A stretch of 18,704 nt of DNA from Roseivirga sp. UBA7431. Lineage in GTDB: Bacteria; Bacteroidota; Bacteroidia; Cytophagales; Cyclobacteriaceae. Below the pieces are notes generated by a model that made no database searches, had not been told where the DNA came from, and saw nothing but the letters and a program-made list of their open reading frames with translations. Position 1 is the first letter of the stretch. Each line of letters opens with the position of its first letter. The position numbers and the translations under genes were made by a program. This document shows positions 7,667-14,381 of the stretch, one piece after another. The DNA is taken from contig DLQN01000090.1 in assembly GCA_002477595.1 (NCBI GenBank), positions 20,665-39,368 on the forward strand, in the 5' to 3' direction.

Positions 7667-8113
7667 TTACTTCATCATACTTCCTCGTAATGACAATAGT
7701 AGCTCCTCCCAACTCAGCGTGGCGCACACTTTACGTTCAGGAAATTCTCTGGCAGCGGCAAAGGCTAATAAATCTTCATCACTTGTGAGGGATTCAGGAC
7801 TTTGATCGGACAACTCATTCACCAGCTCATGAAAGAGCTCAATGAACGGCTTAATCTCAACTAAGGTCTTCCCTTCTATCTGCTTCGTCAACACAGCCGT
7901 GGATGCCTTTGAAATAGCACAGCCGAAACCATCGAAAGTCGCTTTTTCAATAACATCATCTACTATTTTGAGAGAGACTGTGTATTGGTCGCCACACATG
8001 GGATTATAGGCTTCTAGCACATGTGTCGCATCCTCAAGTTTGCCTTGATGACTTGTGTCCTTCGCGTTGACAAGGATATGAGATTGATATAGTGCCTTTA
8101 TTCGATCGTTCAT
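7667..8113 (-). CDS. sufU: SufU-type sulfur acceptor / scaffold protein
   Basis: 148 residues of the NifU_N/IscU fold. Ligand positions of SufU are present: C40 and D42 (PMCGDQ), C65 (GFGCAIS) and C130 (RKVCATL). The longer stretch between the second and third Cys (GKTLVEIKPFIELF onward) is the insertion separating SufU from IscU. SufU is zinc-binding and takes persulfide sulfur from SufS, passing it to Fe-S assembly or other acceptors. Its ATG overlaps the sufS stop by 4 bases, so the pair is coupled. Embedding in a Moco run without sufBCD nearby suggests a sulfur-relay job towards molybdopterin rather than general Fe-S assembly, which is inference. Confidence 0.92.
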   Translation of the reverse strand: MNDRIKALYQSHILVNAKDTSHQGKLEDATHVLEAYNPMCGDQYTVSLKIVDDVIEKATFDGFGCAISKASTAVLTKQIEGKTLVEIKPFIELFHELVNELSDQSPESLTSDEDLLAFAAAREFPERKVCATLSWEELLLSLRGSMMK

Positions 8114-9330
8114 GACAGGAAGGCTTGGGTTTCTTTAAGCGCTATAATCAAGGCATCGATATCAGCCTTGGTATTGTAAATAGCAAATGAAATTCGGGCA
8201 GTAGCCATCAAATTTAACCGGTGCATCAATGGCTGGGCGCAATGATGTCCTGCCCTGATACAGATTCCCTTCTCATTCAAAAAAGTACTTAAATCATGCG
8301 CATGAACGCCTTCCATAACAAAGGAAATAACTGGCGCTCTATCGTCAACATCGCCAATCACTTGAATGCCTTCCATTGCTTTAAGTTGTTCCAGCGCATA
8401 ACCCGTTATGGCTTTTGTGTGAGCACTAATTTCGGCATAACCAATCTCGTTGATAAAATCTACAGCCGCACCTAGACCAATCACACCGGCAATATTGGGT
8501 GTGCCAGCCTCATGTTTGTTAGGTGACTGTTGAAAACTGGCTGCCTCAATCGTCACCTCTTTGACTATACCACCTCCATAGCTTAATGGTGCCATTTCTC
8601 TTAATCGTTCACGCTTCCCAAACAGAACACCCACTCCTGTAGGTCCATAGATTTTGTGCCCCGAAAAAACCAAAAAATCACAATGCAAAGCCACAACATC
8701 TATCTCGGAATGAGCTACAGACTGAGCAGCGTCTATAAACACAGGTACCTCAAAACCTTTAGCAGCCTTAATGATTCTCAATAAGTCGTTTTTGATACCC
8801 AATGCGTTTGAAACCCCCGTAACTGCCAATAACTTGACTTTATTAGTTAACAGACTCTCCAAGGCTTCATAGTCTAATTCCCCTGAATCGAGGATGGGAA
8901 TTACCTTAAGCAAAGCGCCCTTCTCGGTACAGATTTGCTGCCAAGGTATCAAGTTAGCGTGATGCTCCATCTCTGAAATGATTACTACATCTCCTGCATT
9001 CAATCTTGGTCTCAAAAATGAGTTGGCCACTTTATTGATCGCGTCTGTAGTTCCAGAAGTGAATACTATTTCATCTTCATGAGCAGCATTCAAAAGTCTT
9101 TGAACCTTGCCTCTAACTTCATTATAATTTTTCGTGGTTTCAGTCGCTGGCCAGTAAGAGGATCTACCTACTGTTCCATATTCCTTTGCATAGAAGTCTG
9201 TGATCCTATCGATTACAGCTAGTGGTTTTTGACAAGTAGCTGCATTGTCTAGGTAAACAAGATCTTGTCCAAGCGGAGTTTTTTGCTTGAATATTGGAAA
9301 CTGTTGCTTTATGGTTTCTGGGTTAAACAT
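8110..9330 (-). CDS. sufS: SufS-type cysteine desulfurase
   Basis: PLP enzyme that removes sulfur from L-cysteine, leaving a protein persulfide. An in-frame TTG at 9354 is possible, but the ATG at 9330 gives 406 residues and places key residues at the same numbers as E. coli SufS: H123 (EMEHHANL), PLP lysine K226 (SGHKIYGP) and persulfide cysteine C364 (RAGHHCAQP). DAAQSVAH (201-208) carries the PLP-contacting Asp and Gln. The short loop around C364 marks group II desulfurases, which need an activator such as SufU, encoded next with a 4-base overlap. It lies downstream of moaD-moaE, so it could feed the MoeB-rhodanese protein. Confidence 0.96.
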   Translation of the reverse strand: MFNPETIKQQFPIFKQKTPLGQDLVYLDNAATCQKPLAVIDRITDFYAKEYGTVGRSSYWPATETTKNYNEVRGKVQRLLNAAHEDEIVFTSGTTDAINKVANSFLRPRLNAGDVVIISEMEHHANLIPWQQICTEKGALLKVIPILDSGELDYEALESLLTNKVKLLAVTGVSNALGIKNDLLRIIKAAKGFEVPVFIDAAQSVAHSEIDVVALHCDFLVFSGHKIYGPTGVGVLFGKRERLREMAPLSYGGGIVKEVTIEAASFQQSPNKHEAGTPNIAGVIGLGAAVDFINEIGYAEISAHTKAITGYALEQLKAMEGIQVIGDVDDRAPVISFVMEGVHAHDLSTFLNEKGICIRAGHHCAQPLMHRLNLMATARISFAIYNTKADIDALIIALKETQAFLS

Positions 9331-9337
9331 GCTTTGC

Positions 9338-9352
9338 GTTCCCGTCGGGAAC
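9338..9352. promoter_or_regulatory. Perfect 15-base palindrome before sufS
   Basis: GTTCCCGTCGGGAAC is a perfect inverted repeat (7-base arms, 1-base centre) ending 7 bases before the sufS ATG, in otherwise AT-rich sequence. It could be an operator or an mRNA hairpin occluding the start region. No regulator is identified, and a dispersed repeat is also possible. Confidence 0.4.
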
Positions 9353-9356
9353 AATT

Positions 9357-9385
9357 ATTAATTGTTAATTCTCAATTCTTCATTC
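9357..9385. repeat. AT-rich repeat upstream of sufS
   Basis: Low-complexity stretch built from AATTGTTAATT, CAATTCTTCATTC and similar words. AATTGTTAATT (9360-9370) is the reverse complement of 1858-1868, and related words occur at 14362-14379. Could be a degenerate dispersed repeat. Confidence 0.35.
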
Positions 9386-9390
9386 AGAGA

Positions 9391-9463
9391 ACGAAGCAAT
9401 CTGCCTGTTAATAATGAGATTGCCGCGCTACGCCTGTCTGCCGACCGGCAGGCTCGCAATGAC
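9391..9463. repeat. GCAATGACG-family repeat, copy 2, with insert
   Basis: Left part ACGAAGCAATCT (9391-9402) is inverted to GAGATTGC (9415-9422), and the right end is CTCGCAATGAC (9453-9463), as in the copy at 3559-3641. A 20-base palindrome-like insert lies at 9433-9452. The left arm is truncated compared with copy 1. It lies between moaE and sufS. Confidence 0.65.
9433..9452. repeat. 20-base nested palindromic insert (a)
   Basis: CCTGTCTGCCGACCGGCAGG is an imperfect palindrome (7 of 10 positions pair). Removing it leaves GCTACG-CTCGCAATGAC, a form close to the other copy of the repeat. A similar 20-base block is at 10198-10217. Confidence 0.5.
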
Positions 9464-9464
9464 A

Positions 9465-9881
9465 TTAAGGGTGAGCGGAAACCCACACCTCTCCATCTTC
9501 AAATACTTCTTTCTTCCAAATCGGGACAGTCTCTTTCAAGGTATCTATCGCATATTGACAAGCTTCAAAAGCCTCTTTTCTGTGGGCTGATGAACAAGCA
9601 ATGACAACTGCCTCTTCTTGGATCTCAACTAATCCAGTGCGATGATGAATCACCATTTTATGGAGACTCCACTTATCTGTAGCATGATCAGCAATCTTTT
9701 GCATTTCTTTTAAAGCCATGGGCTCATAGGCTTCAAATTCCAAATGTTTGACCGCTTTCCCTTTTGTTTGATCTCGTACGGTACCTACGAACACAACGAT
9801 GCCTCCAGCACCAGGATAGGTCACTGCCTCAGTGCATGCTTTAGAATTAAGCTTATCAACTGTGATGTATATATCCTGCAT
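9465..9881 (-). CDS. moaE: Molybdopterin synthase catalytic subunit MoaE
   Basis: Large subunit of molybdopterin synthase, which transfers sulfur from two MoaD thiocarboxylates to cyclic pyranopterin monophosphate. From ATG at 9881 it has 138 residues with FVGTVRD (31-37), HHRTGLVEI (79-87), SSAHRKEAF (97-105) and LKETVPIWKKE (115-125), which includes lysines matching E. coli K119 and K126. A GTG at 9893 would add four residues and overlap moaD. The ATG one base after the moaD stop is preferred, with tight coupling of the two subunits. Followed by a repeat and then sufS. Confidence 0.96.
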   Translation of the reverse strand: MQDIYITVDKLNSKACTEAVTYPGAGGIVVFVGTVRDQTKGKAVKHLEFEAYEPMALKEMQKIADHATDKWSLHKMVIHHRTGLVEIQEEAVVIACSSAHRKEAFEACQYAIDTLKETVPIWKKEVFEDGEVWVSAHP

Positions 9882-9882
9882 A

Positions 9883-10125
9883 TCAGCCGCCACTTACAGG
9901 TGGAATTAGCACTAGCTCGTCACCGGATTTTAATTCATAACTATCTTCGACATAATCTGCGTTTACCGCAAACCTTAAGGATGAGAGCTTAGAGAACTCT
10001 GGATAGATACTGGAGAGTTGTTCTCTAACCGCACTAATGGAATTACCATTATCTAAATCCATGGTCAGTTCCTTTCCTTTGATAATGTCTTTGGCGATAC
10101 CAAATGCTACAATCCGTATTTTCAT
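9883..10125 (-). CDS. moaD: Molybdopterin synthase sulfur carrier MoaD
   Basis: 80-residue ubiquitin-like sulfur carrier ending VSGG. The C-terminal glycine is adenylated by MoeB and converted to a thiocarboxylate. Other family marks are the N-terminal strand MKIRIVAFG, the central AVNADYVED and the ELVLIPPVSGG tail (about 70-80). ATG at 10125; the stop is one base before the moaE ATG. The 109-base gap to moeB upstream holds a CCTGAAC-family repeat. Confidence 0.95.
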   Translation of the reverse strand: MKIRIVAFGIAKDIIKGKELTMDLDNGNSISAVREQLSSIYPEFSKLSSLRFAVNADYVEDSYELKSGDELVLIPPVSGG

Positions 10126-10145
10126 GCTTTATTTCTTAAAAAGTA

Positions 10146-10229
10146 CGTCATGTTGAATTCAGTTCAGCACCTTCTTTAAAGTAGATCCTGAAACAAGCCT
10201 GCCTATCGGTAGACTGGTTCAGGATGACG
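10146..10229. repeat. CCTGAAC-family inverted repeat, copy 2, with insert
   Basis: Outer arms CGTCATGTTGAA and TTCAGGATGACG. Inside, ATCCTGAA (10185-10192) pairs with TTCAGGAT (10218-10225). The apex holds a 20-base block at 10198-10217. Same family as 4759-4821. It fills most of the moeB-moaD gap. Confidence 0.7.
10198..10217. repeat. 20-base nested palindromic insert (b)
   Basis: CCTGCCTATCGGTAGACTGG is an imperfect palindrome (7 of 10 pairs) that agrees with the block at 9433-9452 at about 11 of 20 positions, including CCTG at the left and GG at the right end. Without it the host hairpin would read CCTGAAACAAG-TTCAGG, a simple stem-loop. Confidence 0.5.
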
Positions 10230-10234
10230 ACAGC

Positions 10235-11368
10235 TTAATAAGTATCCATATTATGGTCTATTTCTTTCTGCCAAGCCAAGATACCACCTTTCAAATTGAT
10301 CAGGTTGTCAAAACCTTCTTTTTTGAGAAGGTCAATAGCGTTTTGACTTCTTCCTCCTGACTTACACATTACTACCACGGGCCGATCGTTAGGGATTTCA
10401 AGTACTCTGTCTACCACTTGATTCAAAGGAATCAGCTGGCCTCCAATATTGGCAATATCATATTCGTAGTCCTCCCTGACATCAAGCAAATGAATAGAGT
10501 CAGCTTTCTTAAGCTCTTGTAGTTCTTGAACCGTAATTTCATTTTGAATTGCCTCTACAAGATTGCTGCAGAAAGCCTCGTAATCAATCAGCTCGGTGAG
10601 AGTTGGGTTGACACCTGACAATGGGTTATCAGGGTTGGCTTGAATGTTTAGGGTTCGGGTAGAGACATCTTGTGCATCGTACAAAAATAGTTTGCCAGAT
10701 AGTGTTGTACCAATCCCCGTAATAATCTTAATGACTTCGTTGGCTTGCATAGCACCAATAATACCAGGCAAGACGCCCAATACTCCACCCTCACTGCAAC
10801 TCGGTACCATATCTGGTGGTGGTGGTGAAGGAAACAAATCACGGTAATTAGGTCCTCTTAGACCATTCTCATCTGCGTAATTGAAAACAGAGACTTGACC
10901 TTCGAAACGAAAGATTGCCCCATAGACCAGTGGCTTTTCTAAGAAGTAGCAAGCATCATTCACCAAGTACCGAGTGGGTAAATTATCTGAGCCATCTACG
11001 ACTAAATCATATGCTCCAATGATCTCCATGGCATTCTGAGCAGTAATCGGCTCTTCATAAATCTGAAGCCTAACGTTAGGATTCAATTCCGTTAACTTGT
11101 CTTTAGCCACCTGCGCCTTGTTTTTTCCAACTGATTGTTCATTGAACAACACTTGTCGGTGAAGATTTGAGAGACTTACTTCATCAAAATCCATGATACC
11201 GATATGGCCAACACCGGCAGCCGCTAAGTATAATAAGTTTGGTGCACCTAGCCCTCCCGCGCCTATCACTAAGACGGAAGCTGCCTTCAGCTTCTGTTGT
11301 CCATCAATACCAAAATCAGGTAATATGATTTGACGGTTATACCGGATGAGTTCTTCCTTGCTAAGCAT
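10235..11368 (-). CDS. moeB: MoeB-rhodanese fusion (MoaD adenylyltransferase/sulfurtransferase)
   Basis: 377 residues. Residues 1-245 are a ThiF/MoeB adenylating domain with the ATP loop GAGGLGAP (36-43), DFDEVSLSNLHRQ (60-72) and catalytic C191 in PSCSEGGVLG. Residues about 275-370 are a rhodanese domain with persulfide loop CKSGGRS starting at C335. This layout is like eukaryotic MOCS3: the protein adenylates the MoaD C-terminus and transfers sulfur from C335. The zinc-binding CxxC pairs of E. coli MoeB are absent: NYRDLFP (174-180) stands where the first CxxC would be and no second pair is seen. It starts directly after the mocA stop with no spacer. Often labelled molybdopterin-synthase adenylyltransferase. 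Confidence 0.95.
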   Translation of the reverse strand: MLSKEELIRYNRQIILPDFGIDGQQKLKAASVLVIGAGGLGAPNLLYLAAAGVGHIGIMDFDEVSLSNLHRQVLFNEQSVGKNKAQVAKDKLTELNPNVRLQIYEEPITAQNAMEIIGAYDLVVDGSDNLPTRYLVNDACYFLEKPLVYGAIFRFEGQVSVFNYADENGLRGPNYRDLFPSPPPPDMVPSCSEGGVLGVLPGIIGAMQANEVIKIITGIGTTLSGKLFLYDAQDVSTRTLNIQANPDNPLSGVNPTLTELIDYEAFCSNLVEAIQNEITVQELQELKKADSIHLLDVREDYEYDIANIGGQLIPLNQVVDRVLEIPNDRPVVVMCKSGGRSQNAIDLLKKEGFDNLINLKGGILAWQKEIDHNMDTY

Positions 11369-11959
11369 TTAATCGAATAATTCTATATCGCCTAAACTAT
11401 CGATATCCTTGATGAAACGATCATTGTCAACATTCAGGTTCAATACATTTTCTTGGTTGTCGCGAACGATCTGAGCGCAACCATTAGTGTCTTTATGATT
11501 CGACATATCGTCAAAATAGTTTTTACCAAAGATCACTGGGTTAGCCCTTTTCTGATCATACCAAGGCACAAGTATTCGCTGAGTTCCGCCTTCTGACAGA
11601 AAACTCTCTATCAAAAAATCATAATCTGCCGTATTTAACCAAGGCATATCGCCAAGACATATCATTATGGCATCACAAGGTTGTGATCTGCTTAATCCTG
11701 ATTGAATGGAAGAAGTCATACCCAACTCAAAATTATCATTATGTGCAAATTGGTCGTTCAGCCTTAAACTTAGGCTTGACATCACTTGATCCGCATCTCT
11801 ACCGGTAACAACTGTAATCTGATTAATCTTAGACTTACTCAATCCCCTATAGACTGACTGAATAACAGCTCCTCCATGAAAAGGAAGCAACAGTTTATTG
11901 GGGCCGTTCATTCTAGACGACAAACCCGCAGCTAAAAGAATTGCATTGACTTTTGGCAT
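11369..11959 (-). CDS. mocA: MocA-like molybdenum cofactor nucleotidyltransferase
   Basis: 196-residue NTP-transferase (MobA-like fold) with LAAGLSSRM (9-17) and K22 for nucleotide binding, GMTSSIQSG (80-88) and LGDMP (102-106), whose Asp binds magnesium. The overall pattern (LAAGxSSRM, GMxSSxxxG, LGDxP) resembles MocA (CTP to molybdopterin cytosine dinucleotide) more than MobA (GTP). The XdhC gene at 1-767 fits this, since MocA and XdhC serve the same enzyme family. The nucleotide preference is inferred. ATG at 11959; the moeB ATG follows its stop immediately. A terminator 26 bases upstream isolates it from the SnoaL-like gene. Confidence 0.85.
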   Translation of the reverse strand: MPKVNAILLAAGLSSRMNGPNKLLLPFHGGAVIQSVYRGLSKSKINQITVVTGRDADQVMSSLSLRLNDQFAHNDNFELGMTSSIQSGLSRSQPCDAIMICLGDMPWLNTADYDFLIESFLSEGGTQRILVPWYDQKRANPVIFGKNYFDDMSNHKDTNGCAQIVRDNQENVLNLNVDNDRFIKDIDSLGDIELFD

Positions 11960-11984
11960 TAGTTGAAGGTAGAGTTTTGGCCAT

Positions 11985-12012
11985 AAAAAAAGGAGCTCGA
12001 GGCTCCTTTTTT
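11985..12012 (-). terminator. Intrinsic terminator (after SnoaL-like gene)
   Basis: GGAGC/GCTCC stem with flanking A7 and T6 tracts (about 11 pairs) around a 5-base loop TCGAG. On the minus strand it starts 17 bases after the stop at 12029 and ends in a T-run. It lies only 26 bases before the mocA start. Confidence 0.85.
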
Positions 12013-12028
12013 ATAAGTACTGAATGTC

Positions 12029-12388
12029 TTATTGTGCGTTGTTGTAATAAAATCTTTCGTGAACAATTTGATCACCTTCCCACTTCTGGACGCCTACCTG
12101 CTCCATTTGAGCTCTATTTCCATCTTGGAAAGTAACATCCATCATGGTTTCATGCATTACTATACCGTTAGCTTCATCCGAAGTAATACTTTTTACTTCA
12201 AGGTTGTGAAACTCCTTCACGTAGTCTAAGAATTCTACTTCATGGGCTCTACATGCTTCTTTACCTTCCCAAGTCCCTCTAGGCTCAGTGATTACTACGT
12301 TTGGAGCGTAATATTTGTCAAAAGCTTCGAGCAATTGGCCTTGTCCTAACATCTTGTAAATGTCTGCTGTTCTTTCTTTGTATGTCAT
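12029..12388 (-). CDS. SnoaL-like/NTF2-fold small protein
   Basis: 119 residues beginning MTYKERTADIYKMLGQG and carrying the SnoaL-like pattern: an N-terminal helix pair, AFDKYYAPNVVITEP (22-36), GTWEGKEACRAHEVEF (38-53) and closing strands QVGVQKWEGDQIVHERFYY (97-115). The cone-shaped fold serves many unrelated enzymes and binders, and no specific reaction can be assigned. No signal peptide. It appears to be a single transcription unit, with its own upstream region at 12389-12451 and a strong terminator at 11985-12012. No functional link to the Moco genes is evident. Confidence 0.82.
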   Translation of the reverse strand: MTYKERTADIYKMLGQGQLLEAFDKYYAPNVVITEPRGTWEGKEACRAHEVEFLDYVKEFHNLEVKSITSDEANGIVMHETMMDVTFQDGNRAQMEQVGVQKWEGDQIVHERFYYNNAQ

Positions 12389-12451
12389 GATGATTTAAGT
12401 TTATATATGTACATACATTTATTAGCGCTATAAAGTTCAAAAACATTCAAG
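12389..12451 (-). promoter_or_regulatory. Probable upstream regulatory region of the SnoaL-like gene
   Basis: AT-rich 63-base gap. On the minus strand it has TTTTTGAAC, then TAAATGTA about 16-20 bases later, a weak match to the Bacteroidota -33/-7 pair. It also has a perfect 10-base palindrome TATGTACATA at 12406-12415 that could be an operator. Confidence 0.25.
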
Positions 12452-13111
12452 TTATTTAAAAATCAATATTGACGGATCTGGACAATTGTTCAGAGAATAT
12501 GTCCCTTGAGAAGCTATGGCAACACCTGGGTAATCTCCTTTAGCACCTTGCATGTCTTGTATGACTTGAAAATGTAGATGAGGTGGCCAGTGAAAGTTCT
12601 CATTGTATTCTCCCATGGAGCCCAAGACCTCACCAGCTACAAACTCTTTTCCTACTTGAAGTCCCTCTAAGGATGAACTACTTAAATGACCAAAGAGCGT
12701 ATGAAAACTTACATTATCAAATTCATGTTCTAGGATAATTACTGGGCCATAATCTCCATGAATCTTTCGATTCGCAAAGGAATGTACTTTACCATCTAGT
12801 GGAGCGAATACCTGTGTTCCTGCTATCGCCCAAATGTCTATACCCAAGTGAATTGTCCTAGCTTCCTCACCTTCAAATAGATCACTCCTACTATATAAGG
12901 ACCTTTCTTCAGCGTAGCCACCTATACCTACTTGCTTCCCCGCTTTATTGATTTGATTGAATACGAAGTCAGTAAAATCTGTCTCACTATTCAAGTCAAT
13001 GTCCGAAAGAAGCGTGTTATTTTTACTTAGATCGAGTGGTAAATAGTCATCAAACTTCACTACTTGATGCACTTCGATATTCGATTTCTCAACTAAGGAT
13101 TTCAGGTCCAT
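12452..13111 (-). CDS. Cytosolic M23 (LytM-fold) metallopeptidase-like protein
   Basis: 219 residues with the M23 zinc motifs HLGID (about 88-92), HTLFGHL (137-143) and PHLHFQV (177-183). Residues 1-75 form an extra N-terminal segment. There is no signal peptide or membrane anchor, unusual for a peptidoglycan endopeptidase. The C-terminal GDYPGVA and CPDPSIL stretches resemble, as I recall, the M23 domain found between an aminoglycoside-phosphotransferase-like domain and a class III aminotransferase in some large bacterial fusions, so this may be the stand-alone form. ATG at 13111 is 3 bases after the argE stop, so it is cotranscribed. Substrate unknown; a cytosolic role on amino-acid derivatives is possible. 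Confidence 0.85.
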   Translation of the reverse strand: MDLKSLVEKSNIEVHQVVKFDDYLPLDLSKNNTLLSDIDLNSETDFTDFVFNQINKAGKQVGIGGYAEERSLYSRSDLFEGEEARTIHLGIDIWAIAGTQVFAPLDGKVHSFANRKIHGDYGPVIILEHEFDNVSFHTLFGHLSSSSLEGLQVGKEFVAGEVLGSMGEYNENFHWPPHLHFQVIQDMQGAKGDYPGVAIASQGTYSLNNCPDPSILIFK

Positions 13112-13114
13112 ATA

Positions 13115-14266
13115 CTATGAAAGTTCTTTTATGAGGTTATTCATAAACCTGACACACCATGCTAATTGCTCCTTCGAAACAAACTCGTTTGCTCTATGGG
13201 CTTGTGCGATATCACCAGGGCCACAAATAATAGCCTCAAAGCCACCTTCTGCAAACTGTCCTGCTTCTGCCGCATATGACACCGCATCAAGTTCTTCGTA
13301 CTCAGCCAATCTCTTAGTCAATCTCACAATTTCTTGGTCCTCATGCGTGTCTAGGCCTGGTACGGCTGGGTGAATATTGCCTGTGCTTATCTTAAACCCA
13401 GGAAACACTGACCGCAATTCAGTTTCTCGTTCTCTGCAATACGCTTCAAACTCTTCGAAAATTTCTTGAGGCGTCTCGGAAGGAATCGTTCGAACATCCC
13501 ATGTAAAATTACATTCCTGTGCAATTACATTTGGAGCAATGCCTCCTTCTATTCTACCAATATGAATGGAAGTATGGTTAGGTGTAAACCGATCGTCTGT
13601 ACGACCCGCACCAATGAGGCTATTCATTTTATTCTCTAACCATAGAACGAGTCGCATTGACTCATGGATAGCGCTAACTTCTTGTTTAATACGACTGCTA
13701 TGTCCTTCTGATCCAGTTACTTTCGTTTCGAAAATACAGATGCCTTTTTGTCCAACAGTAGGAATCATCATTGAAGGCTCACCAATAATCGCGAATTGAG
13801 GCTTCTCGGTATAATATTCATTGATGCCCTTCACCAAGTCTGGTGCAGCAAGGCAACCAATTTCTTCATCATATGAAAAGGCGAAGTAAATTGGTCTTTT
13901 CAAGTCAGCTTTCACCATGTCTGGCAAAGCCTCTAAACAACAAGCCGCAAAGCCTTTCATGTCACAAGAACCACGTGCATAGAGTAAGCCATCATTCTTA
14001 TCCGTTAGGGTGAATGGCTCTGTCGTCCATTCTTGTCCTTCAACAGGTACAACATCCGTGTGACCTGATAAAATCACTCCTCCATCAACTGCTGGACCTA
14101 TGCGGCAATGCAATGATGCTTTAGTCCCCTCTTCATTTGGAACCAATACACCCTCTACACCATGCTCGGCAAGAAAATCTTTGATCCAGTGGATAATGGA
14201 AAGATTACTCTCTCCTCCTAAAACAGGAAATGAAACGAGCTTAGCTAATATTTCTTCTGCCTTCAT
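13115..14266 (-). CDS. argE: ArgE-like M20 deacylase (acetylornithine deacetylase family)
   Basis: 383 residues, the same length as E. coli ArgE. Metal-site motifs are SGHTDVVPV (67-75), ARGSCDMKGF (97-106), DEEIGC (133-138) and GEPS (162-165). The dimerisation domain spans about 180-290, and the C-terminal GPGDIAQAHRANEFV carries the last metal histidine. The enzyme hydrolyses N-acyl amino acids. Acetylornithine is the classical substrate, but some Bacteroidota use N-succinylornithine, so the acyl group is uncertain. No other arg genes are nearby. Its neighbours are the M23 gene 3 bases downstream and the YfcC transporter upstream after 115 bases, which suggests scavenging of N-acyl amino acids as an alternative to arginine synthesis. 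Confidence 0.88.
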   Translation of the reverse strand: MKAEEILAKLVSFPVLGGESNLSIIHWIKDFLAEHGVEGVLVPNEEGTKASLHCRIGPAVDGGVILSGHTDVVPVEGQEWTTEPFTLTDKNDGLLYARGSCDMKGFAACCLEALPDMVKADLKRPIYFAFSYDEEIGCLAAPDLVKGINEYYTEKPQFAIIGEPSMMIPTVGQKGICIFETKVTGSEGHSSRIKQEVSAIHESMRLVLWLENKMNSLIGAGRTDDRFTPNHTSIHIGRIEGGIAPNVIAQECNFTWDVRTIPSETPQEIFEEFEAYCRERETELRSVFPGFKISTGNIHPAVPGLDTHEDQEIVRLTKRLAEYEELDAVSYAAEAGQFAEGGFEAIICGPGDIAQAHRANEFVSKEQLAWCVRFMNNLIKELS

Positions 14267-14361
14267 TACTTCAAATGTTAAATTGTGAGAGGTTAATGTG
14301 ATTTATGTTAAGTGTATCATTAGTGAGTCATTAAGGGTTTAATCCTTCTTTCATCAGTCAA

Positions 14362-14379
14362 AATTCTTAATTCAACAAT
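14362..14379. repeat. AT-rich repeat word between yfcC and argE
   Basis: AATTCTTAATTCAACAAT shares words with 1858-1876 and the reverse complement of 9357-9385. The rest of the 115-base gap (14267-14381) shows no terminator or confident promoter. Confidence 0.3.
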
Positions 14380-14381
14380 CG

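Noticed and set aside
7667..8113. SufE identity for the desulfurase partner
   Set aside because: Three cysteines and the Asp at SufU positions and the NifU_N-type motifs fit SufU, not SufE.
8110..9354. TTG start at 9354 for sufS
   Set aside because: ATG at 9330 gives 406 residues with E. coli-like numbering of H123, K226 and C364; the TTG would translate the palindrome.
9362..9604. Plus-strand open frame of 80 codons
   Set aside because: It spans an AT-rich repeat, a hairpin repeat and the antisense of moaE.
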